Notes: generated by a model from the letters alone, not told the origin. 64,000 nucleotides of DNA from Actinomycetota bacterium (GCA_009699875.1 WLNI01000001.1:372001-436000), one strand, 5' to 3'. Shown: positions 18,359-28,528, counted from the first letter of the stretch. Numbers and translations: made by a program.

Positions 18359-20050
18359 CTAGAGACTTTCTTGGAGGGAGCTGGCAATCTTTGCATCGAC
18401 GTCTTCGACTCGAAGGCGGCTGTGGAGTGCCCAGTAGTAGATGACAAGGTTAAAGATCGCCAACACCAACAGATCCCAGTAGAGGGGAAGCTGTCCTTGA
18501 CCGCCGACCAAAATATTGTGGAATATTCCAATTCCTCCAAGCATTCCCCCGGGACCAAAGCCTCCGTAAAACGAAATAACTCCCATGCCAAGGAGGTAAC
18601 CCAAAAACCAGACCCCCGACTTCCACTCAAAGGTTGGCACCTTGTCGTTGAGATGAAACACACGAGTTGCTGCCATCACGAGCCATCCAAAGATCATCAC
18701 CACCATCAAGGTCGAATAGGTCTGCCAGCCCGCCCAATAGACAATGAAGTTGGCACAGATAAATGCAAGTGGAGCGAGGACTCCTGCAGCGGGGAGTCTG
18801 TACGAGCGGGCCATGTCGGGCTTCTGCAGCCGCAGAGCGCCAAGGGCGAGTGGGGCACCGGCGTACATTAAGACTGCTGCGCTTGTCACAACACCAACCA
18901 ACTTGCCCCACGAGGGGAACGGGAGAAGGAACGCAAGCCCAATGATGCTCGAAAAGATGACAGAGACGACGGGAATGCGTGTTTTCGTTGAAGTCTTTTC
19001 AAAGACACGAGGAAGATACCCCAGTTGACTCAAGCTGTAACTCACCCGAGACGTTGAGGTGAGATAGATCAAACTTGTCCCCGTCGGCGAAATAATCGCG
19101 TCTGCTCGCAGAATCCAGGCCAGCCAGCTCAACCCCGCAATAGTGGCCACCGTGGCAAAAGGAGCCGAAGCCAGTGTTGAATCCTTCGCCAGCCCAGCCC
19201 AGCCGTACTGATGAAGGGTCGCAGGGTCCAAGGCGGCGATGAAAGCGACCTGCGCACCAACGTAAACAAAGATGCCGACAAGAAGCGAGAGCAATACTGC
19301 TCGTGGAAGATCCTTCTGAGGGTTCTTACTCTCACCTCCCCACTCCACTGCTTGTTCAAAACCCAAAAACGAAAAGACAATTCCGCCGAGTGGAATCGTC
19401 AGCAAAATTGCTTTAAACCCTCCTGAGCTAAACCCGTTGGAAACTGAGGCGAAGAATCCACCGCCACCCGTAAAGTTTGCTCCGTGAAATTGGGTGACGA
19501 ACAACACCACGATCGTGAGTGTGGGAATCGCTATTTTCCAACCCGTAATCCCAGAGTTGACCTTGGAAAGCCAACGAATCCCAACCAAGTTCAGTGCCGT
19601 AAAACAAACCATGAGCACAACGGCGACGATGTAGCCGGGCCCTCTCAGCGTTCCTGTTGAACCGTCATACAAACCTGACGCCCATGAAATCGTCGACGTA
19701 TATTGAATCGCTGCCAAAACCTCAATGGGAGCCACCGAGGCAGCTTGCACGTAGGCAAACCATCCAAACGACTCTCCTGCAAGTGTGCCGAACGCAAAGT
19801 GAGGATACCTACTTGCTCCACCGGCGATCGAAAACATTCCGCCCAACTCGGCATAGACCAACGCGATGAACGCAACAATCACGGCGGCGATACCCCACGA
19901 GATCAACGCAGAAGGTCCAGCCAGCGTGGTGGCAATCAACGCACTAAAGAGCCAGCCTGATCCAATCACCGAGCCGGTCGATGACCAAAGAAGGCCGAAG
20001 AACCCAACGTCTCTCTTGAGCGAGACAGCCGCTTCTTCGTGATTCGCCAT
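18359..20050 (-). CDS. APC-superfamily amino acid permease
   Basis: A 563-residue membrane protein with about 12-14 helices. The N-terminal VGFFGLLWSSTGSVIGSGW (TM1, with the GSVIGSG unwound segment that binds substrate) and the AELGGMFSIAGGASRYP segment after TM2 are typical of APC transporters. FLGFEQAVEWGGESKNPQKDLPRA near 230 is the conserved TM6-loop region. Substrate is not deducible; amino acids or polyamines are likely. It is divergent from the nitronate monooxygenase-like gene across 211 bp that contain no recognisable operator. Confidence 0.88.
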   Translation of the reverse strand: MANHEEAAVSLKRDVGFFGLLWSSTGSVIGSGWLFSALIATTLAGPSALISWGIAAVIVAFIALVYAELGGMFSIAGGASRYPHFAFGTLAGESFGWFAYVQAASVAPIEVLAAIQYTSTISWASGLYDGSTGTLRGPGYIVAVVLMVCFTALNLVGIRWLSKVNSGITGWKIAIPTLTIVVLFVTQFHGANFTGGGGFFASVSNGFSSGGFKAILLTIPLGGIVFSFLGFEQAVEWGGESKNPQKDLPRAVLLSLLVGIFVYVGAQVAFIAALDPATLHQYGWAGLAKDSTLASAPFATVATIAGLSWLAWILRADAIISPTGTSLIYLTSTSRVSYSLSQLGYLPRVFEKTSTKTRIPVVSVIFSSIIGLAFLLPFPSWGKLVGVVTSAAVLMYAGAPLALGALRLQKPDMARSYRLPAAGVLAPLAFICANFIVYWAGWQTYSTLMVVMIFGWLVMAATRVFHLNDKVPTFEWKSGVWFLGYLLGMGVISFYGGFGPGGMLGGIGIFHNILVGGQGQLPLYWDLLVLAIFNLVIYYWALHSRLRVEDVDAKIASSLQESL

Positions 20051-20261
20051 ATCTCGGATCTCCAGTCTTCAAACGAAACGTTGTTGCGAGCGAATACTCA
20101 ATCTAACTGTTCTTCTCCGTTTGAGGACGCACCTGAGGTTCAGCGCAGCGTCATTCCGAAGCACGGTCCATCTCGCACCATTTCACGCGGACGGCGTCTC
20201 AGCATTGGCTCAACTATCCTGACGGGGACTGAGAGAACTCTCGGGCTAACGAGGAGGCACG

Positions 20262-21395
20262 ATGCACACACCGATCTGCGATGAGTTAGGAATTGAATTC
20301 CCAATTTTTGCCTTCACGCACTGTCGCGACGTCGTCGTTGCCGTCAGCAAGGCCGGCGGATATGGGGTCTTAGGTGCTGTTGGATTTAGCCCCGAGCAAC
20401 TCGAGATTGAGTTGAACTGGATCGATGAGCACATTGGAGACCATCCCTATGGCGTCGACATCGTGATTCCAAATAAGTACGAAGGAATGGACGAAGATCT
20501 TTCCCCAGAACAACTCGGCGACATGTTGCGCTCAATGGTTCCTCAAGAACACCTCGACTTTGGCCGGAACCTTCTGCTCGATCACGGCGTCCCGCTCGGT
20601 GAGAGCGGCGAAGACAATTCGCTCCAACTTCTCGGGTGGACCGAAGCCACGGCAACGCCACAGGTCGAAATTGCGCTGCAACACGACAAGGTGACCTTGA
20701 TCGCCAATGCCTTAGGGACTCCGCCAGTTGAGATCATCGATCTCATCCACCGCAAAGGTCGCAAGGTCGCCGCACTGTGTGGCTCTCCAGGCCAAGCGCT
20801 CAAACACGCCGCTGCCGATGTCGACATCATCATCGCCCAAGGAGGCGAAGGCGGGGGGCATTGCGGCGAAGTTGGATCAATCGTTCTGTGGCCACAAGTC
20901 GTCAAGGCCGTCGCTCCTCGGCCAGTCTTGGCAGCCGGTGGGATCGGAAGTGGCCAACAAATTGCTGCGGCGTTGGCTCTCGGATGTCAAGGTTCGTGGT
21001 CAGGTTCGCAGTGGCTCATGGTTGAAGAGTCTGAGAACACTCCCGTTCAACAAGCCGCCTACGTTGGTGCCAGCTCACGCGACACGGTTCGAAGTCGCTC
21101 GTTTACCGGCAAGCCCTGTCGGATGCTCAAGAACGACTGGACCGAAGCGTGGCAGACGCCTGGGAACCCTGAGCCCCTTGGAATGCCGCTTCAATACATG
21201 GTCTCAGGAATGGCCGTTGCCGCTACACACCGTTGGCCTGATCAGACGATCGATGTTGCCTTCAACCCAGTTGGCCAAGTCGTAGGCCAGTTTGAAAAGG
21301 TTGAGAAGACCGCTGCGGTCATTGAGCGCTGGGTTGATGAGTACATCGATGCCACTGCACACCTCGACGCCTTCAATGAAGCTGCAAGCGCCTAA
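20262..21395 (+). CDS. Nitronate monooxygenase-like FMN enzyme
   Basis: A 377-residue TIM-barrel flavoprotein of the 2-nitropropane dioxygenase/NMO family. Seen: AVSKAGGYGVLGAVGFSPEQL near residue 30, IIAQGGEGGGHCGEVGS near 195 (phosphate/FMN loop with the catalytic-region His of the family) and PVLAAGGIGSGQQIAAALALG near 225. Family members oxidise nitronates or serve other alpha-carbon oxidations; similar proteins appear in steroid-degrading actinobacteria. Ribosome binding site GAGGAGG precedes the ATG at 20262. Confidence 0.85.
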   Translation: MHTPICDELGIEFPIFAFTHCRDVVVAVSKAGGYGVLGAVGFSPEQLEIELNWIDEHIGDHPYGVDIVIPNKYEGMDEDLSPEQLGDMLRSMVPQEHLDFGRNLLLDHGVPLGESGEDNSLQLLGWTEATATPQVEIALQHDKVTLIANALGTPPVEIIDLIHRKGRKVAALCGSPGQALKHAAADVDIIIAQGGEGGGHCGEVGSIVLWPQVVKAVAPRPVLAAGGIGSGQQIAAALALGCQGSWSGSQWLMVEESENTPVQQAAYVGASSRDTVRSRSFTGKPCRMLKNDWTEAWQTPGNPEPLGMPLQYMVSGMAVAATHRWPDQTIDVAFNPVGQVVGQFEKVEKTAAVIERWVDEYIDATAHLDAFNEAASA

Positions 21396-21599
21396 CGAAG
21401 AACCCCCACTCTTCTGGGATTTTTGCCACCGCAGTCTTTTATTCCCAACAACTTCACCGGTAACTGGAAAGATTGTCCTTATGACTCCTCAGCGTCAGCT
21501 TCGTTCTGGCTGCACTCGTCACGTCAAAGGTCTCAAAGCCCGAGTACTGATGGGGAACACGAATCAACTCCACGCGAGGGGCCGCCAAAAGGGAGCCGA

Positions 21600-23057
21600 G
21601 TGAACACTGAAGTGATAGTGAACGGTCAAAAGTCCTCACGGGTGAGGGACTCTCTTGTGCTTTGGGTTCTTGGTGGGACGATCGGTTCAATTGGCATGAG
21701 CGTCTTTGGCACCATTGTTGGTTCGACTCCCTCGCCGGCAACCGTCACCTGGTGGTACTTCATCACTTTGCGCGGAACCTTGCTCGCTGATGTTCTCTTC
21801 TACTTCTTTGTGGTGCTGCTTGTCACAAGTTGGATTGGGGTTGGTCTTCACGCGAGACGTGGAACACTTCTCGTGAAACACTGCTGGATCATCCTTTGTC
21901 TCTGGGGAGTTCCTTTGCTTCTTGGTCCACCAATGTTTGGCAGGGACCTCTATAGCTACGTCGCTCAAGGACTTATCGCTCACCAGGGGATGAATCCCTA
22001 TCACGTCACTCCTGAAGTTCTTGGAGCTGGCCCAAACTTGGATTCAATTGCCAGCGTGTGGCGCAACACCATCGCCCCGTACGGGCCTCTTTTTCTTTCA
22101 CTCTCTCGAGGCTTGGTCTCCCTTGCGGGACATTCACTCGTCGTCCAAGTCCTTCTCATGCGATCATTGGAAATCATTGGGTTTGTCCTTGTCATGGTGT
22201 TCTTGCCACGCCTTGCCCGACAACAGAGCGTGAATCCTGGGCTCGCCCTCTGGCTTGTGGCGCTGAGTCCCTTGGCCCTTACCAGCCTGATTGCCTCAGG
22301 CCACAATGACGCTCTCATGATTGGGCTTGTCGTTGCGGGAGTTTCACTTGCACTTGAGGGACGACTTGCCATCGGATTTGGTATCTGTGCGGTCGCCGCT
22401 TCGATCAAACTTCCCGCGGCTGCGGCAATTCTGTTTCTCGGAGTTGACGAATTCCGAAGAGCTGATCGCACCCGCCGACTTCGAATTCTCTTCGACGCGA
22501 TTCTTCTACCAATCGCAATCATCGTCGGAATTACATTGGCAGCAGGATACGGCTGGACATGGCTTGGACCTCAGGCCCTCAAGGTCCCAGGATTAGTTCG
22601 TGCCCTTATGACCCCATCGGTCTCGTTGGGATCGTTTGCGTATTCGATTCTTGATCTCGTTGGGGTCCACGTTGCATCACACACCATGGTCAGTATTTTC
22701 CAAGTGATGTGTACCGTTCTCACGCTGAGTGGCTGTGCGTGGTTGTTAGTGAACGCGCAGAAACTCAATGTTGTCCGAGCGCTTGGGCTCGCACTCCTCC
22801 TCTTTTCCGTCGGAAGTCCAACACTGTGGCCGTGGTATCTCATGTGGGGAATCTCACTCTTGGCAGCCACGTCAGCTCAGCGTTCACGCGTGTTGGTGAT
22901 TCTCGCTGGCTTCGCAATCTTCCTCGTCGATGCCGCGGGTACCCCAACGATTTCTGGATGGGGGGTCTATGTCACCGGCCCACTTGTCATAGCCGGCGTG
23001 ATTTGGTTTGTGAAGACTCGACATTGGGAGAAAGTTGTGGCTGGTGCAGGCCTCTAA
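21600..23057 (+). CDS. Polyprenol-phosphomannose-dependent alpha-1,6-mannosyltransferase, MptB type
   Basis: A 485-residue GT-C enzyme with a dozen or more helices. The signature FGRDLYSYVAQGLIAHQGMN in the first external loop, followed by PYHVTPEVLG and APYGPLFL, matches MptB/MptA, which extend the mannan core of lipomannan and lipoarabinomannan using polyprenyl-phosphate-mannose. The GTG at 21600 is chosen because AAGGGAG stands 5-10 nt ahead of it; the frame is open 59 codons upstream but that part is Ser/Gln-rich without a helix. It overlaps the next glycosyltransferase gene by 23 bp. Confidence 0.85.
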   Translation: MNTEVIVNGQKSSRVRDSLVLWVLGGTIGSIGMSVFGTIVGSTPSPATVTWWYFITLRGTLLADVLFYFFVVLLVTSWIGVGLHARRGTLLVKHCWIILCLWGVPLLLGPPMFGRDLYSYVAQGLIAHQGMNPYHVTPEVLGAGPNLDSIASVWRNTIAPYGPLFLSLSRGLVSLAGHSLVVQVLLMRSLEIIGFVLVMVFLPRLARQQSVNPGLALWLVALSPLALTSLIASGHNDALMIGLVVAGVSLALEGRLAIGFGICAVAASIKLPAAAAILFLGVDEFRRADRTRRLRILFDAILLPIAIIVGITLAAGYGWTWLGPQALKVPGLVRALMTPSVSLGSFAYSILDLVGVHVASHTMVSIFQVMCTVLTLSGCAWLLVNAQKLNVVRALGLALLLFSVGSPTLWPWYLMWGISLLAATSAQRSRVLVILAGFAIFLVDAAGTPTISGWGVYVTGPLVIAGVIWFVKTRHWEKVVAGAGL

Positions 23058-24207
23058 TTCGCTCTCTGAGACAAGGTCGACAAGACGACTACAAGATCGA
23101 CTTCGCTGGCTCTGGAGCCGCTACGAATGGCTTCGACTTCCCATTGGGATTTATGTCGCGTTCCGATTGTTCACTGTTATTGCGGTCGCTCTCGGGAATA
23201 TCCCTGACAATCAAGGATTTGGCGAAGCATTTTCTCGCTGGGACGGCTACTGGTTCCTCCAAGGCATTGAGCATGGACTCCCCTCGACACTCCCAATGGT
23301 TGATGGCCATGTCGCTGCGAATCCAATTGCCTTCTTTCCACTGTTACCTCAACTCATTCGAGGTGTGTCGTTTGTGACCTTCGTCGCTCCGTGGGTGGTG
23401 GGGATTGTGATCTCTGGCGTCACGGGACTTGGCTGCATCGTGGCTATTACCTATCTTGTTCGCCAATTTGCGTCGCAAGATGATGCTCGTCGCACGGCCA
23501 TTCTCCTGAGCGTGTTTCCAGGCACCTTTATCTTTTCGTTCATCTACAACGAAGGAATTGTCCTTACGCTCATCGCGTTTGGTCTCGTTGCGCTTCTGCG
23601 AGAACGATGGCTCCTCGCTGGTGTTCTTGGCCTCATCGCCACTGCGACAGCCCCGATTGCCCTGGCGTTTGTCGCGACGTGTGGGCTTTGTTCTCTGCGG
23701 GCACTCTGGCGCTCTCGCGACTACTCATCGTTACTCGCTCCACTCTTGGCTCCCCTTGGATTCCTTGGCTACATGGGATGGCTTTGGATACACACCGGCA
23801 ACCTCATGGCGTGGCGCCTCACTGAGCGAGGTGGGTGGCAGAGCGAGCCTTCAGTTATCTACCCCTTCCACCTCGTCTGGATCTTCGTCCAAAACCCCAT
23901 CTCGCAGGTCAAAACCACTGACTTGTTGATCATTGGCATGGTGGTGACCGCCTTCGGTTTGTTCTGGGCGTTTCGCCAGCGCCAACCATTTCCGGTTCTG
24001 GCATATGGATGTTTTGCCGTGACCATCGCCCTGATCTCGTCGCCGATCGGGCTTCGGCCTCGCTTCATCCTTCTTGCCTTCCCCGTGATCGTGGCCTACG
24101 CCCTCAGGTTCAAAGGTCGACCTTTCACAATCTTGGTCTGGGTCAATGGCGCCCTCTTGATGGGTTTCACTGCTTTTTCGTTTTTCACGTGGACGATCTT
24201 TCCCTAG
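23035..24207 (+). CDS. GT-C family mannosyltransferase-like membrane protein (PIG-V-like)
   Basis: A 390-residue polytopic protein. RWDGYWFLQGIEHG near residue 68, with the Asp of the first external loop expected of a GT-C catalytic residue, and NPIAFFPLLPQLIRG near 96 resemble the PIG-V/DUF2029-type mannosyltransferases (consensus DxxWY...FFPLYP). Start is ambiguous: TTG at 23035 or GTG at 23044, both inside the end of the MptB-type gene and behind GGGAG. The overlap suggests one mannan-assembly operon. Donor and acceptor are not known. Confidence 0.75.
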   Translation: MWLVQASNSLSETRSTRRLQDRLRWLWSRYEWLRLPIGIYVAFRLFTVIAVALGNIPDNQGFGEAFSRWDGYWFLQGIEHGLPSTLPMVDGHVAANPIAFFPLLPQLIRGVSFVTFVAPWVVGIVISGVTGLGCIVAITYLVRQFASQDDARRTAILLSVFPGTFIFSFIYNEGIVLTLIAFGLVALLRERWLLAGVLGLIATATAPIALAFVATCGLCSLRALWRSRDYSSLLAPLLAPLGFLGYMGWLWIHTGNLMAWRLTERGGWQSEPSVIYPFHLVWIFVQNPISQVKTTDLLIIGMVVTAFGLFWAFRQRQPFPVLAYGCFAVTIALISSPIGLRPRFILLAFPVIVAYALRFKGRPFTILVWVNGALLMGFTAFSFFTWTIFP

Positions 24208-24328
24208 GGAAGCATCTCCAGGACGGCTATGAAATCTCGAGCACCCTGTTCAGTGACCTCAAGTACTCTTAGGACAACAAGGTCCGTGTTTTCGTTTTTT
24301 GAGAATCAAAAAGGGGGTGAAACCGCAC

Positions 24329-25750
24329 ATGGTGATGGACGTCGAGGTGCCGAATCTCCCCCTGGAGCGCCTTGGTCCGTTAATCGGCAACGACCGCTTA
24401 GCGTCGATCCAGATCCGAGGGCGTGCCTTCAAAGAAAATCTCCATGGACGCAGGATCTGGAACGTCAACTCAACCGCAGCTGGTGGTGGCGTTGCCGAAA
24501 TGTTGCGGTCACTCGTTGGCTACACGCGCCAAGCTGGAATTGATGCTCGTTGGGTGGTGATTTCTGGGGACCCCGAATTCTTTCGCATCACCAAACGTCT
24601 CCATAATCAGCTCCACGGTCTTCCAGGCGATGGCGGTCCATTAGCGGCCGCCGAGTCAGCTCACTATGTCAGCGTGATGGAACAAAATTTGCCTGAGCTG
24701 CGAGAGCGTATTCGTCCCGGAGACGTCGTGCTCCTCCACGATCCCCAGACTGCGGGTTTCGTCGAAACCCTCAAAGGGCTCGGTGCCATCATCATCTGGA
24801 GATGCCATATCGGCACGAACCAACACAACGAATGGACAGAGAGCGCATGGAACTTTCTTCGTCCATTCATCTCGACTGCCGACGCGTTCATTTTCTCTCG
24901 ACGCGATTACGTGCCTGAATGGATCGATCCCAGCCATGTATCCATCATTCCCCCATCGATCGATCCCTTTTCTCCAAAGAACCAAGAGATCGATGACGTC
25001 AACGTGCAACGTATTTTGGCGACGATTGGTCTCCTCGCCCCCGAGTCAGATCAAGAGCCTGGAGTTTTTACCGGCTACGACGGGCTGGGCCACCATGTGC
25101 GAGATGTCGCGGAGATCATCAGCGATGCCACGCCTCTCGACCCGGCGATCCCTCTCGTTGTCCAAGTCTCTCGATGGGATGGCCTCAAGGACATGGAAGG
25201 AGTGATGGTGGGCTTTGCCGAAGGCGTCGCTCCACGCAGCGACGCTCACTTGGCCCTGATCGGGGCCTCAGTAGGCGACGTCAGTGATGATCCCGAAGGT
25301 GCTGAGGTGTTGGCGAGATGCACTGATACCTGGGAGCACCTCCCCTCTGAGATTCGAGCAAGAATCCATCTGGTGTCGCTTCCGATGGACGACCTTGATC
25401 AAAATGCGGCAATGGTCAATGCGATCCAGCGCCACGCCACGCTGATTGTACAAAAGAGTCTCGTCGAAGGCTTTGGCATAACCGTGGCCGAAGGGCTCTG
25501 GAAGTCGAAACCCATGGTGGCCTCATCTGTGGGGGGCATTCAAGACCAGATCGTTGACGGGGCTGGCGTTCTCCTCAATGATCCCTATGACCTCGTCGCC
25601 TATGGCGACGCAGTGGCCAGCCTTCTTCTCGACCCAAACGAGATGAAGCGGCTCGGCCAGAATGCCCACGAGCACATTCTGGCAACATTCATCGGGGATA
25701 CCCATTTGCTTCGCTATGTTGATCTCATAGAGTCACTACTTCAGCCCTAG
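24329..25750 (+). CDS. treT: Trehalose glycosyltransferring synthase (TreT), GT4
   Basis: A 473-residue GT-B enzyme that joins NDP-glucose and glucose to make trehalose, reversibly in some species. Family signatures: RRIWNVNSTAAGGGVAEML near residue 41, HNQLHGLPGDGG near 93, VVLLHDPQTAGF near 135, WRCHIGTNQHNEW near 156, SIIPPSIDPFSPKN near 210 and the donor-binding EGFGITVAEGLWKSKPMV near 380. ATG at 24329 (or 24335) is preferred, with AAGGGGG about 12 nt upstream. It is the first of three trehalose/glucose genes in a row. Confidence 0.93.
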   Translation: MVMDVEVPNLPLERLGPLIGNDRLASIQIRGRAFKENLHGRRIWNVNSTAAGGGVAEMLRSLVGYTRQAGIDARWVVISGDPEFFRITKRLHNQLHGLPGDGGPLAAAESAHYVSVMEQNLPELRERIRPGDVVLLHDPQTAGFVETLKGLGAIIIWRCHIGTNQHNEWTESAWNFLRPFISTADAFIFSRRDYVPEWIDPSHVSIIPPSIDPFSPKNQEIDDVNVQRILATIGLLAPESDQEPGVFTGYDGLGHHVRDVAEIISDATPLDPAIPLVVQVSRWDGLKDMEGVMVGFAEGVAPRSDAHLALIGASVGDVSDDPEGAEVLARCTDTWEHLPSEIRARIHLVSLPMDDLDQNAAMVNAIQRHATLIVQKSLVEGFGITVAEGLWKSKPMVASSVGGIQDQIVDGAGVLLNDPYDLVAYGDAVASLLLDPNEMKRLGQNAHEHILATFIGDTHLLRYVDLIESLLQP

Positions 25751-25779
25751 ACCGCCACCCACAAAAGGAGCACATTTTC

Positions 25780-27654
25780 ATGAGCGCATTTCCGCCGATC
25801 GCCGACTACGGCTTCATTTCGGACTGCGAAAATAACTGTCTCATTGCACCTGACGGCACCGTTGAGTGGCTCTGCCTTCCTCGCCCTGACTCTCCCAGTG
25901 TCTTTGGTGCAATTCTTGATCGCTCCGCTGGCGGGTTTCGACTCGGGCCCTACGCCACCCACGTTCCCCACGACCGCCGCTACATTCCCGGCACAATGGT
26001 CTTAGAGACCACGTGGCACACCTCGACAGGGTGGCTCGTCGTTGAAGATTTTCTGGTGATCAAGCCGGTCGAAGAACAGTCTCGAAGAAAGGACTATCGA
26101 CGCGCTCCTGATGACTCGGCCGCGGTTGGCACACTCCTTCGGGTGGCCACCTGCATCTCTGGCAACGTCGAAGTCTTTGCGAACTGTTCACCGTCGTTCG
26201 ACTACGGAAGTGTGGTTGGCAACTGGGAGTATGCGGGTGACGACTACCACACTGCAGTCATCAAACAACCTGACGGCGACATCTCACTGACGCTCGAAAG
26301 CAATCTACGCCTCGACGTCATGGCTGGTCGAAGTTATGGGAGAACTCGCCTTCAAAAAGGCGAGTCTGTCTACACCGCCCTCTCTTGGGGAGACGATCTT
26401 CCCGGGACCTTAGAAGAGTCACGAAAGAACTTTGACTCGACCGTTTCATTTTGGCGACGATGGCTGAGCAACGGGCAGTTCCCCGATCACCCATGGCGCC
26501 AGTACTTAGAGCGAAGTGCCTTGACCCTCAAGGGTCTGAGTTATGCCCCCACCGGTGCCATCATGGCGGCGCCGACGACCTCTCTCCCAGAAACTCCCGG
26601 AGGAGACCGCAACTGGGACTATCGCTACACGTGGATTCGAGACTCCGCGTTTACTTTGCGGTCGCTCTATCGCTTGGGTTTCAACTGGGAAGCACTTGAG
26701 TACTTCTCGTTCATCTTCGAAGCTGCGTCGGCGGGCAATGTTGGCAACACCGGCGACTGGGAACTCCAAATTATGTACGGGATCGCTGGAGAACGCGATC
26801 TTTCAGAGCGCACCCTCGGGTATCTCTCGGGCTATCGAAACTCTCGACCCGTTCGAGTCGGTAATGGCGCGTGGAACCAACACCAAAATGATGTGTGGGG
26901 CATGTTGCTGGACGCGGTTGATAGCCAGATCCGCCAATCTGCCGGGGACCTCCCTCGTGGGACCTGGGAAGTATTGGCTGGGTTTGTCGATGCAGCTATC
27001 CGCCACGCCGGAGATCCTGACCAAGGGATCTGGGAGATTCGTGGCGATCCACAACACTTCACGGCCTCAAAGGTTCTCTGTTGGGTCGCTATGGACAAAG
27101 GCGCTGATCTCGCTCGCCAACGAGGCGACGAGCGCGCCGAAGGTTGGGCCAAAGCAGCTGACGAGATGAAAGCCGAAATTCTGGATAAAGGCGTGAACGA
27201 CAAAGGCAACTTCACACAGTGCTACGACAATGACGAACTTGATGCCTCACTCTTGCTTATTCCAATCATGGGATTCCTCCCAGCTGATGATGAGCGGGTT
27301 GTCAACACAGTTCGAGCAATCGCAAAGGACTTGACCGAAAATGATCTCGTCCTTCGCTATCGAGTCGACACAACGGATACTGGCTTTGAGGGAGAAGAAG
27401 GAACCTTTACGATCTGTTCCTTCTGGTTAGTCACTGCGCTCTCCATGATTGGAGATCTTGAAGAGGCCATGGGACTCTGCAAGAAGTTGCTGTCCTTGGC
27501 TGGTCCTCTTCACCTCTATGCCGAAGAGATTGACGCCAAAACTGGTGAGCACCTCGGAAACTTTCCTCAGGCCTTCACTCACTTAGCGCTCATCGAGGCC
27601 GTGAGTGGCTTGATCGAGGCTGAAGCAGCGTTACAGAACGGTGCTCGACCGTGA
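25780..27654 (+). CDS. GH15 trehalase (glucoamylase-like family)
   Basis: A 624-residue protein starting MSAFPPIADYGFISDCEN, with an AAAAGGAG ribosome binding site. The (alpha/alpha)6 catalytic domain carries GGDRNWDYRYTWIRDSAF near 267, QNDVWGMLLDA near 367, GIWEIRG near 412 (probable general acid Glu) and HLYAEEID near 578 (probable base). This layout matches mycobacterial GH15 trehalase, which splits trehalose to two glucose units and depends on phosphate and magnesium. It lies 29 bp after treT and 31 bp before ppgK, which supports the trehalose assignment over glucoamylase. Confidence 0.88.
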   Translation: MSAFPPIADYGFISDCENNCLIAPDGTVEWLCLPRPDSPSVFGAILDRSAGGFRLGPYATHVPHDRRYIPGTMVLETTWHTSTGWLVVEDFLVIKPVEEQSRRKDYRRAPDDSAAVGTLLRVATCISGNVEVFANCSPSFDYGSVVGNWEYAGDDYHTAVIKQPDGDISLTLESNLRLDVMAGRSYGRTRLQKGESVYTALSWGDDLPGTLEESRKNFDSTVSFWRRWLSNGQFPDHPWRQYLERSALTLKGLSYAPTGAIMAAPTTSLPETPGGDRNWDYRYTWIRDSAFTLRSLYRLGFNWEALEYFSFIFEAASAGNVGNTGDWELQIMYGIAGERDLSERTLGYLSGYRNSRPVRVGNGAWNQHQNDVWGMLLDAVDSQIRQSAGDLPRGTWEVLAGFVDAAIRHAGDPDQGIWEIRGDPQHFTASKVLCWVAMDKGADLARQRGDERAEGWAKAADEMKAEILDKGVNDKGNFTQCYDNDELDASLLLIPIMGFLPADDERVVNTVRAIAKDLTENDLVLRYRVDTTDTGFEGEEGTFTICSFWLVTALSMIGDLEEAMGLCKKLLSLAGPLHLYAEEIDAKTGEHLGNFPQAFTHLALIEAVSGLIEAEAALQNGARP

Positions 27655-27685
27655 ATATTGCCCACGAAAGGTTTAGAGTGCTCCC

Positions 27686-28507
27686 ATGAGCGATTCGAGC
27701 CAGCCAGTTGAAGAAGAGCCCGTCTATAAAGATGGGCCTCGTCCCTACACCTTGGCCGTCGATATCGGCGGGACTGGGCTCAAGGCGTCAGTGCTTGACG
27801 CTAACGGGAACATGGTGGCTCCTCGCGTCAAAATTCCGACTCCGTATCCCAACCCTCCCGAGCAACTCGTCGCATCGCTTACCGAACTCGTTACTTCGCT
27901 CCCAAAGGCCGAGCGAGCATCTGCAGGATTCCCCGGGATGGTCAGAGACGGCATGGTACTCACGGCTCCTAGTTTCTCTTGCGTGCAGGGAACTGGAAGT
28001 CCGGTCGATCCTGCGCTGGTTGAAAAATGGACCCGGTTCAATCTTTCAGCTGAACTCACCAAGGCGTTCAACATCCCGACCAAGGTCGCCAACGATGCTG
28101 ATATTCAAAGTGTGGCCGTCGTCAGCGGAAAAGGACTAGAGCTCACCGTTACCCTAGGAACCGGCTTTGGTACCGGCATGCTCTATAACGGCCAGCTTCT
28201 CCCTCACCTTGAGATCTCCCACCTTATTTTTCGCAAAAACGAGACCTTCGATCAACAACTCGGTCAGGCGGCCCGGAAGGAAATCGGCAACAAGCGTTGG
28301 AACAAGCGAGTCCTCAAAGCCATTGACGTGATGAGGACGCTTATGGCCTTTGATCACCTCTACCTTGGGGGAGGCAACTCACAACACGTTCACCCTGAAA
28401 CACTTCCAGATGACGTCACCATCGTGTCGAACTCGGCGGGGATTCTCGGGGGCATTGACCTGTGGGAGCCAGATCACATCGGCGTCCATCACGACGTCGA
28501 CCACTAA
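27686..28507 (+). CDS. ppgK: Polyphosphate glucokinase
   Basis: A 273-residue ROK-family kinase that phosphorylates glucose with polyphosphate (and often ATP). The phosphate-binding VDIGGTGLKAS is near residue 25, NDADIQSVA near 136, and the TLGTGFGTGMLYNGQLLPHLE loop (in two parts, near 152-172) plus IGNKRWNKRV near 195 are characteristic of PpgK rather than ATP-only glucokinases. The usual ROK zinc motif is absent, as expected. It follows trehalase in the same operon and would convert the released glucose to glucose 6-phosphate. Confidence 0.92.
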   Translation: MSDSSQPVEEEPVYKDGPRPYTLAVDIGGTGLKASVLDANGNMVAPRVKIPTPYPNPPEQLVASLTELVTSLPKAERASAGFPGMVRDGMVLTAPSFSCVQGTGSPVDPALVEKWTRFNLSAELTKAFNIPTKVANDADIQSVAVVSGKGLELTVTLGTGFGTGMLYNGQLLPHLEISHLIFRKNETFDQQLGQAARKEIGNKRWNKRVLKAIDVMRTLMAFDHLYLGGGNSQHVHPETLPDDVTIVSNSAGILGGIDLWEPDHIGVHHDVDH

Positions 28508-28528
28508 GCCAACCCGGCGCTTCTTCCC

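Noticed and set aside
20104-20112. TAACTGTTC in the APC/NMO intergenic region as a KstR site
   Set aside because: The spacer between AAC and GTT is one base instead of two, and the outer T and A are not in register.
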